Positions 5,472-12,434 of a DNA stretch of 12,434 nt are shown piece after piece. A model generated the notes under the pieces. That model ran no database searches and had not been told where the DNA came from. It saw only the letters and a program-made list of their open reading frames with translations. The position numbers and the translations under genes are program-made. Origin of the DNA: an uncultured Bacteroidota bacterium (GTDB lineage Bacteria; Bacteroidota; Bacteroidia; Chitinophagales; Chitinophagaceae); the NCBI GenBank assembly GCA_903912405.1, contig CAIWHF010000155.1, positions 1 to 12,434 of the forward strand, given 5' to 3'. Numbering within the stretch: position 1 is the stretch's first letter; each line of letters starts with the position of its first letter.

Positions 5472-6719
5472 ATGTCAAGTATTAATTTAATTGAATCGTT
5501 TCAAGAGTTTAAAGAGGCCGAAAATATTGATAGGCCAACCATGATGAAAGTTATTGAAGATGTCTTCAAAACTTTACTCCGTAAAAAACATGGCAGTGAT
5601 GAAAATTTTGATGTCATTGTTAATGATAAAACGGGTGACTTGGAGATTTTTAGAAGAAGAGAAATCGTTGAAGACGATATGGTGGAAGACGAAAACCAAC
5701 ATGTGGCTTTATCAGAAGCTTTAAAAATCGAACCCGATTATAGCGTAGGCGAAGAATTATATCAAGTAGTTGATGTATTAGATTTTGGCAGACGAGCTAT
5801 TTTAGCGGCAAAGCAAACTTTAGCAGCGCGTTTAGGTGATTTAAAGAAAAATGAATTACTTAAAAAATATGGAGAACGCGTTGGCGAAATTGTGAATGCA
5901 GAGGTATATCAGATCTGGAAAAAAGAAATCATGCTATTAGATGATGATGGCAATGAATTGATTTTACCAAAAACAGAACAAATACCAAGCGACTTTTTCA
6001 AAAAAGGTGAAATGGTGCGTGCCGTTTTGAAAAAAGTAGAATTGAGAAGCAATACACCATTCATTATTGTAAGCAGAACAAGTCCAATGTTCTTAGAAAA
6101 ATTATTAGAATTAGAAGTACCTGAAATTTTAGATGGTTTAATCACTATTAAAAAAGTAGTGCGTGAGCCAGGCGAGCGTGCAAAAGTAGCGGTAGAAAGT
6201 TTTGATGATCGTATTGATCCAGTAGGTGCGTGTGTTGGTATGAAAGGAAGTAGAATTCACAGTATTGTGCGGGAGTTGAAAAATGAAAATATCGATATCA
6301 TTAATTTTACTACCAACACCTCTTTACTTATCCAACGTTCGTTAACACCTTCTAAAATCAATCGTATTGATTTAGATAATGAAAACAAACAAGCACAAGT
6401 ATTTTTAGAGTCCGACCAGGTATCATTAGCTATTGGCCGCAAAGGGGTTAATATTAAATTAGCGCAAGAGCTTACAGGCTATACCATCGACGTATACCGC
6501 GATGTAGTAGATCAAGAAGCAGAATATGATATTGACTTAGAAGAATTTAGTGATGAAATTGAACCATGGATCATAGATGAGTTCAAGAAAATAGGCTGCG
6601 ATACCGCATTAAGCGTATTAAACTTATCGGTAGAAGAATTGGTTAGAAGAACCGATTTAGAAGAAGAAACAATTATAGAAGTGCATAGCATTTTAAATGC
6701 TGAATTTGAAGACGAATAA
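5472..6719 (+). CDS. nusA: Transcription termination/antitermination factor NusA
   Basis: The 415-residue protein has the NusA layout: an N-terminal RNA-polymerase-binding domain (about 1-125, starting INLIESFQEFKEAENIDR), an S1 RNA-binding domain (about 130-200), KH1 with its GMKG loop at 256-259, and KH2 with IGRKGVNIKLAQEL from residue 321. The C-terminal part (about 350-415) is acidic and contains one helix-hairpin-helix-like unit (ALSVLNLSVEELVRRTDL); the paired acidic repeats of E. coli NusA are absent, in keeping with the shorter form I expect in this phylum. NusA binds RNA polymerase, lengthens pauses and stimulates intrinsic termination. ATG 5472 gives the expected N-terminus. It lies between rimP and infB with short gaps (33 and 60 bases) and no terminator, so co-transcription is very likely. 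NusA could feed back on the terminator-like hairpin in the operon leader. Confidence 0.96.
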   Translation: MSSINLIESFQEFKEAENIDRPTMMKVIEDVFKTLLRKKHGSDENFDVIVNDKTGDLEIFRRREIVEDDMVEDENQHVALSEALKIEPDYSVGEELYQVVDVLDFGRRAILAAKQTLAARLGDLKKNELLKKYGERVGEIVNAEVYQIWKKEIMLLDDDGNELILPKTEQIPSDFFKKGEMVRAVLKKVELRSNTPFIIVSRTSPMFLEKLLELEVPEILDGLITIKKVVREPGERAKVAVESFDDRIDPVGACVGMKGSRIHSIVRELKNENIDIINFTTNTSLLIQRSLTPSKINRIDLDNENKQAQVFLESDQVSLAIGRKGVNIKLAQELTGYTIDVYRDVVDQEAEYDIDLEEFSDEIEPWIIDEFKKIGCDTALSVLNLSVEELVRRTDLEEETIIEVHSILNAEFEDE

Positions 6720-6779
6720 AACCATGTATTCGATTCCAATTGAAAGTAACAGTGCATAAATTATTGATTAAAAAAAAGA

Positions 6780-9773
6780 ATGGCAACAGAAAATAAAACA
6801 CCCAGAATTTTGGCCGCAGCCAAAGAATTTAATATCGGTAAGGAAACCCTAGTGGAGTTTCTTACTGGTAAAGGGTTTGACGTAAATGCAAGTAATCCGA
6901 ATACGAAGCTCAGTGAGCCAATGTATGATGCCCTTCAAGCAGAATTTGCCAAAGATAAATTGGTAAAAATAAAGAGCGAGTCTATTGCTTTGCCAAAAGG
7001 CAATGCAGATGCTGCTAAAAAAACCAAAGAAGAAGTATTAGAGGCTAAGCCAGAAAAAGAGCTTGTTGTAAAAGAAGAGCCGAAAGAAGCAATAGCAACG
7101 GCTGCTAAAACAACAGTGAAAAAAGCGAAAACAAAAGAAACAGAAGAAGAGCAAATTAGTGCTCCTATTAAAGAGGTTGATGAAGAAAAAGACGCTCATA
7201 AAGTTGCTGGCCCAAATATTTTAGGCAAGATCAACTTAGACGAAATAAATCAAGCAACACGACCTAAAAAAGGTACGGCTAAGAAAACGGAAGAACCTGC
7301 GGATAAAAAAACCGCTAAATCTACTGAAAAGGAAACTCCGAAAACTACAAAAGCTAAGAAAACAGAAGATGCACCAGCTGAAGAGAAAAAGACCGAAAAG
7401 AAAACGACTAAACCTAGTGTAACCGAAGCACCTATAGAAATACCAGCTACCGCTCCAACTCCTATTGCAGAAGAAGCTCCATCAGCTCCAGCTGCTTTAG
7501 AGCATATTGAGATGAAATCACCTCAATTGTCGGGACCTAAAATTATTGGTAAAATTGATTTGCCCGTAAATAACGGAAACGATCGTGGACGCGGAGGAAG
7601 TGCTAGTGATAAAGAAAAGCGAAAAAGAAAACGTATTCCGGTTGACAAAAAACCAGAAGGTACACCAGGGCCGGTAGGTAGCAATCCAAATGCGCCTAGA
7701 CCAAATCAAGGAAATCCTTCTAACAACCGCCCAGGTGGATATAATAACAATCGTCCAGGTGGTGCTCCACAAGGCAATCGCCCAGGTGGTGGCAATAATC
7801 GCAATAACAATTACAGAGGTAATAACGATAATAGAAGCGGCGGAACAAGCAATGTGCCTACTGAAATTGACGCAAAAGACATTCAAGAAAAAATCAGACA
7901 AACGCAAGCCAAACTTGCGGGTGGAGGAAGAAATAATAAAAACAGTAAATCAAAATATCGTCGTGAAAAACGCGATGATATGGCTGAGAAAAGAGCCTTA
8001 TTGGAGCAATCTGGCGATAGCAAAGTAGTGCAAGTGACCGAATTTATTTCGGTGAGTGAGTTTGCTAATTTATTAGACGTCAGCTTTGCCGATGTAATTA
8101 GCAAATGTATGGGCTTAGGTATCATGGTATCTATCAACCAACGTTTGGATGCTGAAGTATTAGAATTAGTAGCTGAAGAATTTGGTTATACCGTAGAATT
8201 TATCGGTGTGCAACAAGAAGCAGAATTAGAAGAAGATGAACAAGACAATGAAGATGATTTAGAAGCAAGAGCGCCAATTGTTACGATCATGGGTCACGTA
8301 GACCATGGTAAAACATCCTTACTCGATTATATTAGAAGTGCTAATGTGGTTGCCGGTGAGGCTGGTGGTATCACCCAACATATTGGAGCTTACCAAGTAC
8401 TTACTGCTACAGGCAAGAAAGTAACTTTCCTAGATACACCAGGTCACGAAGCCTTCACCGCTATGCGTGCGCGTGGTGCTAAAGTAGCCGATGTGGCTGT
8501 TATTGTAGTAGCTGCCGACGATGCATTAATGCCGCAAACGAAGGAAGCAATTTCGCATGCACAAGCAGCGAGCTTGCCGATGATTTTTGCCATTAATAAA
8601 ATAGACAAAGAAGGCGCTAACCCTGAAAAAATTAAAGAGCAATTAGCAGGAATGAACATCCTAGTGGAAGATTGGGGTGGTAAATTCCAAAGTCAAGAAA
8701 TATCAGCTAAGAAAGGCTTGAATATTGATTTGCTTCTTGAGAAAATTGCTTTAGAATCAGAATTATTAGAACTTAAAGCAAATCCAAATAGAGCAGGTGT
8801 GGGTTCGGTTATTGAAGCGTCGTTAGATAAAGGACGTGGATATGTAACTACCATCTTAGTTCAAAACGGAACTTTAGAGCAAGGACAAATGATTGTTTCA
8901 GGACAGCATTTTGGTAAAGTAAAAGCGATGTTTAATGAGCGTGGACAACGCGTTACACAAGCTGGCCCATCAGCACCCGTTCAAATTTTAGGTTTGAATG
9001 GAGCGCCTCAAGCAGGGGAGAAATTCAAAGTTTACGATGATGAAAATGAGGCTAAAGAAGTAGCAACGCATCGTGCACAAATTATCCGTGAGCAAGGTAT
9101 TAGAGCGCGTAAACACTTAACGCTTGACGAAATTGGTCGTCGTTTGGCATTGGGTAACTTTAAAGAATTACCAATCATTATCAAAGGTGACTTTGACGGT
9201 TCGGTTGAAGCCTTAAGTGACTCTTTACAAAAATTATCTACAGAAGAAGTAGCTATTAATGTAGTACATAAAGCAGTAGGTCAAATCACGGAAAGTGATG
9301 TCTTATTAGCAACCGCTTCTGATGCTATTATCCTTGGTTTCCAAGTGCGTCCATCGCTACAAGCGGGTAAATTAGCAGAACAAGAGAATATAGAGATCAG
9401 AACCTATTCTATTATCTACGAAGCGATCGAGGAAATCAAAAGTGCCATGGAAGGTTTATTGGAACCAAAAGTGGAAAAGAAAATTGTTTCCAATATCGAA
9501 GTGCGTGAAGTATTTAAAATTAGTGGCGTAGGAACTATTGCAGGTTGCTATGTACTAGATGGTAAAATGACACGCCAAACGAAATTGAATATCATTAGAG
9601 AAGGTATTGTAATCTATCACGGTGAGCTTTCTTCTTTGAAACGTTTCAAAGATGACGTTAAGGAAGTAAATACTGGATATGAGTGTGGTTTGATGGTGAA
9701 AAACTATAACGATATTAGAATCGGAGATATTATAGAAGGTTATGAAGAAGTATCTGTAAAACGAACTTTGTAA
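6780..9773 (+). CDS. infB: Translation initiation factor IF-2
   Basis: This 997-residue GTPase places initiator tRNA on the ribosome and promotes subunit joining. An IF2_N helical domain lies at about 8-57. A long Lys/Glu/Ala-rich linker follows (about 60-290), then an Asn/Arg/Pro/Gly-rich tract (307-355) with repeated NNRPGG, and a second IF2_N-like domain at about 415-470. The GTPase motifs are intact: G1 GHVDHGKT at 505-512, G2 GGIT at 529-532, G3 DTPGH at 552-556, G4 NKID at 606-609 and G5 SAKKG at 642-646. Beta-barrel domains, domain 3 and the C-terminal fMet-tRNA-binding domain complete the protein (C-terminus EGYEEVSVKRTL). Length is usual for this phylum, where the N-terminal part is long. 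ATG 6780 begins directly with MATENKTPRILAAAKEF. No Shine-Dalgarno is visible in the 60-base gap after nusA. A terminator hairpin follows 20 bases after the stop. Confidence 0.97.
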   Translation: MATENKTPRILAAAKEFNIGKETLVEFLTGKGFDVNASNPNTKLSEPMYDALQAEFAKDKLVKIKSESIALPKGNADAAKKTKEEVLEAKPEKELVVKEEPKEAIATAAKTTVKKAKTKETEEEQISAPIKEVDEEKDAHKVAGPNILGKINLDEINQATRPKKGTAKKTEEPADKKTAKSTEKETPKTTKAKKTEDAPAEEKKTEKKTTKPSVTEAPIEIPATAPTPIAEEAPSAPAALEHIEMKSPQLSGPKIIGKIDLPVNNGNDRGRGGSASDKEKRKRKRIPVDKKPEGTPGPVGSNPNAPRPNQGNPSNNRPGGYNNNRPGGAPQGNRPGGGNNRNNNYRGNNDNRSGGTSNVPTEIDAKDIQEKIRQTQAKLAGGGRNNKNSKSKYRREKRDDMAEKRALLEQSGDSKVVQVTEFISVSEFANLLDVSFADVISKCMGLGIMVSINQRLDAEVLELVAEEFGYTVEFIGVQQEAELEEDEQDNEDDLEARAPIVTIMGHVDHGKTSLLDYIRSANVVAGEAGGITQHIGAYQVLTATGKKVTFLDTPGHEAFTAMRARGAKVADVAVIVVAADDALMPQTKEAISHAQAASLPMIFAINKIDKEGANPEKIKEQLAGMNILVEDWGGKFQSQEISAKKGLNIDLLLEKIALESELLELKANPNRAGVGSVIEASLDKGRGYVTTILVQNGTLEQGQMIVSGQHFGKVKAMFNERGQRVTQAGPSAPVQILGLNGAPQAGEKFKVYDDENEAKEVATHRAQIIREQGIRARKHLTLDEIGRRLALGNFKELPIIIKGDFDGSVEALSDSLQKLSTEEVAINVVHKAVGQITESDVLLATASDAIILGFQVRPSLQAGKLAEQENIEIRTYSIIYEAIEEIKSAMEGLLEPKVEKKIVSNIEVREVFKISGVGTIAGCYVLDGKMTRQTKLNIIREGIVIYHGELSSLKRFKDDVKEVNTGYECGLMVKNYNDIRIGDIIEGYEEVSVKRTL

Positions 9774-9790
9774 CGAACATAAAAAATGTA

Positions 9791-9828
9791 AAGCCGTTAG
9801 CCTATAATTTAGGTTAACGGTTTTGTTT
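9791..9828 (+). terminator. Intrinsic terminator after infB
   Basis: CCGTTAGCCTA (9794-9804) pairs with TAGGTTAACGG (9810-9820), 11 bp with one G-T pair, around a 5-base loop, followed by TTTTGTTT. Weak A-T extension continues at the base. It ends the rimP-nusA-infB transcript at least partly, only 34 bases before prfA. Confidence 0.82.
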
Positions 9829-9854
9829 AATATAGTAGGTCCAAAAGAAAAAGC

Positions 9855-10928
9855 ATGATTGATAAATTAGAAGCCATCAAGGCAAGATTTGAGCAACTTG
9901 GAGTAGCACTTACCAATCCAGAAATTGTAAGTGACAATAAAAAGTTTTCTCAAACAAGTAAAGAATATAAAAAGCTAGAGAAAATTGTAGATGCCTATAA
10001 ACGATATAGAGCCTGTATAGATGGCATTGCCTTTGGCAAAGAAGTTTTAGAAACGGAAACCGATGCAGATTTGCGCGAAATGGCAAAAGAAGAATTGGAA
10101 TTGCAAAACAGTTCAAAAGACGGTTTGGAAGAGGAGATTCGTCAATTACTGATTCCGAAAGATCCTCAAGATGAAAAAAATGCTATTATAGAGGTGCGTG
10201 CCGGAACAGGGGGTGATGAAGCAAGTATATTTGCCGGCGACTTATTGCGCATGTATATGCGCTTTTGTGAACGTAAAGGATGGAAGATAGCCCTATTAAG
10301 CGAAGCAGAGGGAACCGTGGGAGGATATAAAGAAATACAATTGGAAGTTACGGGAGACGATGTATATGGTACCTTGAAGTTTGAAAGTGGGGTGCATCGT
10401 GTGCAACGGGTGCCGGCTACCGAGGCTAGCGGCCGAGTACATACTTCAGCAGCAACGGTTGCTGTAATGCCTGAAGCAGATGAAATCGATTTTGAATTAA
10501 AAGAATCGGATCTTAAAATGGAAACAGCTCGAAGTGGCGGTGCTGGTGGACAAAATGTAAATAAAGTAGAGACCAAAGTAATTTTAACCCACGTACCTAC
10601 AGGCACTGTTATTACTTGCCAAACAGAGCGCACGCAGTTGGGCAACAGAGAGAAAGCAACGCAAATGATGCGTACTAAATTGTATGAAGAACAAGTACGT
10701 AAATATGAAGAAGAAATTGCAAATAGAAGAAAGAGCTTGGTAAGTACAGGTGATCGATCTGCCAAAATCAGAACCTATAATTACCCACAAGGTAGAATTA
10801 CAGACCATCGTATAAATATGACTATTTATAATTTAGATGATTTTATGAATGGTAATATAGGAGATATGATTGAAGCCTTGCAATTTGCTGAAAATGCAGA
10901 AAAAATGCAAGCAGGCGAAACGCTTTAA
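9855..10928 (+). CDS. prfA: Peptide chain release factor 1 (RF1)
   Basis: The 357-residue length fits RF1, which reads UAA and UAG and triggers peptide release. The stop-codon-reading tripeptide is PAT at 187-189 (in HRVQRVPATEASGR), which separates RF1 from RF2 (SPF type). The catalytic GGQ motif is at 231-233 in the segment SGGAGGQNVNKVET; its Gln is normally methylated by PrmC. An N-terminal helical domain (about 1-100) precedes the core, and the C-terminal part carries RTYNYPQGRITDHR. ATG 9855 gives the typical start MIDKLEAIKARFEQL. The gene sits 81 bases after infB with a terminator between and no TAnnTTTG box visible, so its expression may rely on read-through or an unseen promoter. 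No terminator is seen before the next gene, 46 bases downstream. Confidence 0.97.
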   Translation: MIDKLEAIKARFEQLGVALTNPEIVSDNKKFSQTSKEYKKLEKIVDAYKRYRACIDGIAFGKEVLETETDADLREMAKEELELQNSSKDGLEEEIRQLLIPKDPQDEKNAIIEVRAGTGGDEASIFAGDLLRMYMRFCERKGWKIALLSEAEGTVGGYKEIQLEVTGDDVYGTLKFESGVHRVQRVPATEASGRVHTSAATVAVMPEADEIDFELKESDLKMETARSGGAGGQNVNKVETKVILTHVPTGTVITCQTERTQLGNREKATQMMRTKLYEEQVRKYEEEIANRRKSLVSTGDRSAKIRTYNYPQGRITDHRINMTIYNLDDFMNGNIGDMIEALQFAENAEKMQAGETL

Positions 10929-10974
10929 ACAATATAATACAATAATCTACGTTTTATAACACGAATAAAAAATT

Positions 10975-11943
10975 ATGGAAACGAATAACTTTGATATGCT
11001 TTCAATTTTTAAAGTCATTTTCGATAAACGAAAGTTTATTTTAAGTGTATGTATAATAGCTTCGCTAGTTGCTGTTATTTTCACAGCCATTAAGAAACCC
11101 ATCTACAAAGCTGAAACGGCGTTTTTCGTTGCTAATCCATTAGTGGCAGACCGTGCCAACGTCTATCAATTTAATAATGCGTTTATCTTAGATCATTTTG
11201 CAGAAGAAAAAGATGTAGATAAAGTAATGGCTATTGCCAATGGTGCCATCATGAGAGATACTTTCATTGCAAGCATGCAACTAGATGCTCACTATAATTT
11301 GAATTTGCAAGATCCTAAATCATTCAATGAACTACATGCTACTATTCAGCGCAATTTTACTATAAAGCGTACTGAAAATACCAATTTAGAAGTGAGTTTT
11401 AAAGATCAAGATCCTGTTTTTGCTGCACAATGCGCCAATCAAATTGCACAAATTATTGCAGATTTATATCAAGCACATTATAATCAAACTCGTTTGAGTA
11501 TTCATAAAACGCTCAGTGAAAAAGTACTGGCCCTCGACCAAGAAATTAAAACAATGTCGGACTCTTTAGCGGTGCTAAGAACGAAAACAGGCGTCTATGA
11601 TTTAATAGCACCTAATAGAAAAAATACGGTACAAGGTACTATCCACTCAAATGGAAGCGCCAACTTTGCAAATGATTTGGAAGCTTTGCAAAATATAGAG
11701 GCTATAAAAGATCAATTGGTTATGGATAGAGCTAATACAGCTACTTTGTTAAATCAATTTGCAACGGCTACAACTTTAAAGGAAATACCACTTATTAAAA
11801 TCATTTCAAAAGCCTACACGCCCACAAAATCTACTGATTTAGGTTTTGTAGTTAATATTGTAGTTGCAATTTTATTAGCCTTGTTTTTTAGCGCTGTTTT
11901 GGTTGTATTGCAGCATACCGTAAAACAAATAGCGAAGCCTTAA
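10975..11943 (+). CDS. Wzz/GumC-type polysaccharide chain-length determinant
   Basis: The 322-residue protein has a short cytoplasmic N-terminus (METNNFDMLSIFKVIFDKRK), a first membrane segment at 21-39, the KKPIYKAETAFFV strand typical of Wzz domains just after it, a periplasmic region of about 240 residues with a helical, probably coiled-coil part near 165-205 (SIHKTLSEKVLALDQEIK), and a second membrane segment at about 289-312. This is the polysaccharide co-polymerase layout of inner-membrane proteins that set chain length of O-antigen or exopolysaccharide. No BY-kinase domain is fused to its C-terminus, which is only 10 residues after the membrane. Its stop overlaps the start of the next gene by one base (TAATG), so the two are likely translationally coupled. 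A near-match promoter box, TACGTTTT at 10948-10955, lies upstream but lacks the final G. Wzz family is fairly sure; which polymer it serves is unknown. Confidence 0.82.
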   Translation: METNNFDMLSIFKVIFDKRKFILSVCIIASLVAVIFTAIKKPIYKAETAFFVANPLVADRANVYQFNNAFILDHFAEEKDVDKVMAIANGAIMRDTFIASMQLDAHYNLNLQDPKSFNELHATIQRNFTIKRTENTNLEVSFKDQDPVFAAQCANQIAQIIADLYQAHYNQTRLSIHKTLSEKVLALDQEIKTMSDSLAVLRTKTGVYDLIAPNRKNTVQGTIHSNGSANFANDLEALQNIEAIKDQLVMDRANTATLLNQFATATTLKEIPLIKIISKAYTPTKSTDLGFVVNIVVAILLALFFSAVLVVLQHTVKQIAKP

Positions 11944-12434
11944 TGCAGCGCTCCATGTGGGATAATAAACTAACAAAGGCGGCAATAATTATTTTTTTGC
12001 TGAGTTTAGCCTTAGCGCTTTTTACTTCCAATTGGTTGTTTGTCGGCATTCCTTTTTTATTTTTATTTTGCTTTATTTTAGTGCTCAATTGGAAGCTCGC
12101 CTATTGGATGCTGTTAGCATCTGTTCCTGTTTCCATTACCTTCTATTTTTTTAACGATTCACTATCTACATCGCTTCCTGATGAGCCCATTATGTGGATT
12201 ATGTTATTGGTAGGGGTTTTTATTATAGCACATCAACCACAGCGCATCAAAAAAGAGTGGTTATCTCATCCACTAATTATTATTATAGGCTTACAATTTG
12301 TTTGGATGCTTATTGCCATTAGCTTTTCTAGCAACGTGCTACTATCTGTAAAATTCGGATTGGCTAAAGTTTGGTTTCTAAGCTCCTTTTTAGTTTTCCC
12401 TTATTTAGTATTTAAAGAAAAGAAAGATTTTAAA
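11943..12434 (+). CDS. Multi-pass membrane protein, probable O-antigen ligase/polymerase family (3' partial)
   Basis: An open frame runs from ATG 11943 to the window edge, 164 codons without a stop. The translation begins MQRSMWDNKLTKAAIIIFLL and shows about six hydrophobic segments, near residues 13-28, 31-48, 52-70, 82-98, 109-128 and 140-157, joined by short loops such as HQPQRIKKEW. The segment SFSSNVLLSVKFGLAKVWF resembles the S-x-x-x-x-S-x-K loop seen early in Bacteroidota O-antigen ligase/Wzy-like proteins, and the position right after a Wzz gene fits a polymerase or ligase of the same pathway. The diagnostic large periplasmic loop would lie beyond the window, so the family call is provisional. 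ATG 11943 overlaps the Wzz stop by one base; ATG 11955 is an alternative start. Codon use and base composition match the neighbours. Confidence 0.68.
   Translation, partial: MQRSMWDNKLTKAAIIIFLLSLALALFTSNWLFVGIPFLFLFCFILVLNWKLAYWMLLASVPVSITFYFFNDSLSTSLPDEPIMWIMLLVGVFIIAHQPQRIKKEWLSHPLIIIIGLQFVWMLIAISFSSNVLLSVKFGLAKVWFLSSFLVFPYLVFKEKKDFK

Noticed and set aside
7518..7907. 129-codon minus-strand frame and a 112-codon plus-strand frame (7690-8028) within infB
   Set aside because: Both arise from the repetitive Asn/Arg/Gly/Lys-rich part of infB; the translations are low-complexity and have no protein-like pattern.
10166..10765. 199-codon open frame on the minus strand opposite prfA
   Set aside because: It is antisense to a complete RF1 gene, has no recognisable domain and a composition typical of a shadow frame.
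10948..10955. TACGTTTT as a promoter for the Wzz gene
   Set aside because: It lacks the final G of TAnnTTTG and has no -33 element; kept only as a remark in the gene entry.

Overview
The window is AT-rich bacterial DNA that reads as Bacteroidota, most likely a Chitinophagales/Sphingobacteriales-type genome; this placement is inferred from gene content, not from a search. Three things support it: a type IX secretion (T9SS) sorting domain of the gliding-associated CHU_C type beside a PorP/SprF-like protein, intergenic boxes matching the Bacteroidota promoter consensus TAnnTTTG, and the lack of Shine-Dalgarno sequences ahead of most genes.

Layout. (1) Bases 1-3726: the 3' part of a large, Thr/Ala-rich, repeat-containing surface adhesin with GEVED domains and a C-terminal T9SS type B sorting domain. 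A PorP/SprF family outer-membrane protein gene follows, then a strong terminator; the pair looks like a T9SS cargo-anchor operon. (2) Bases 3767-3906, minus strand: a CAT-anticodon tRNA, probably tRNA-Ile2, with its own promoter and terminator. (3) Bases 3944-4830: a HAD-family phosphatase (plus) and a small DUF4834-like membrane protein (minus), convergent with an 8-base overlap of their 3' ends. (4) Bases 4924-10928: the translation/transcription cluster rimP-nusA-infB, then a terminator hairpin and prfA (RF1). A terminator-like hairpin with a T6 tract lies between the rimP promoter box and the rimP start codon, suggesting control by attenuation. (5) Bases 10975-12434: a Wzz-type chain-length determinant overlapping by one base a multi-TM protein that runs off the window and is probably an O-antigen ligase/polymerase, the apparent start of a surface-polysaccharide cluster.

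Most genes are ordinary housekeeping genes. The least explained signals are the rimP leader hairpin (candidate NusA-responsive attenuator), the intrinsic terminator between infB and prfA with no visible new promoter, a possibly leaderless HAD transcript, and near-identical repeat DNA inside the adhesin. I found no CRISPR array, insertion sequence, phage gene or evident defence system. No gene-free stretch reaches 300 bases; the longest, 3666-3955, holds two terminators, the tRNA and two divergent promoters.
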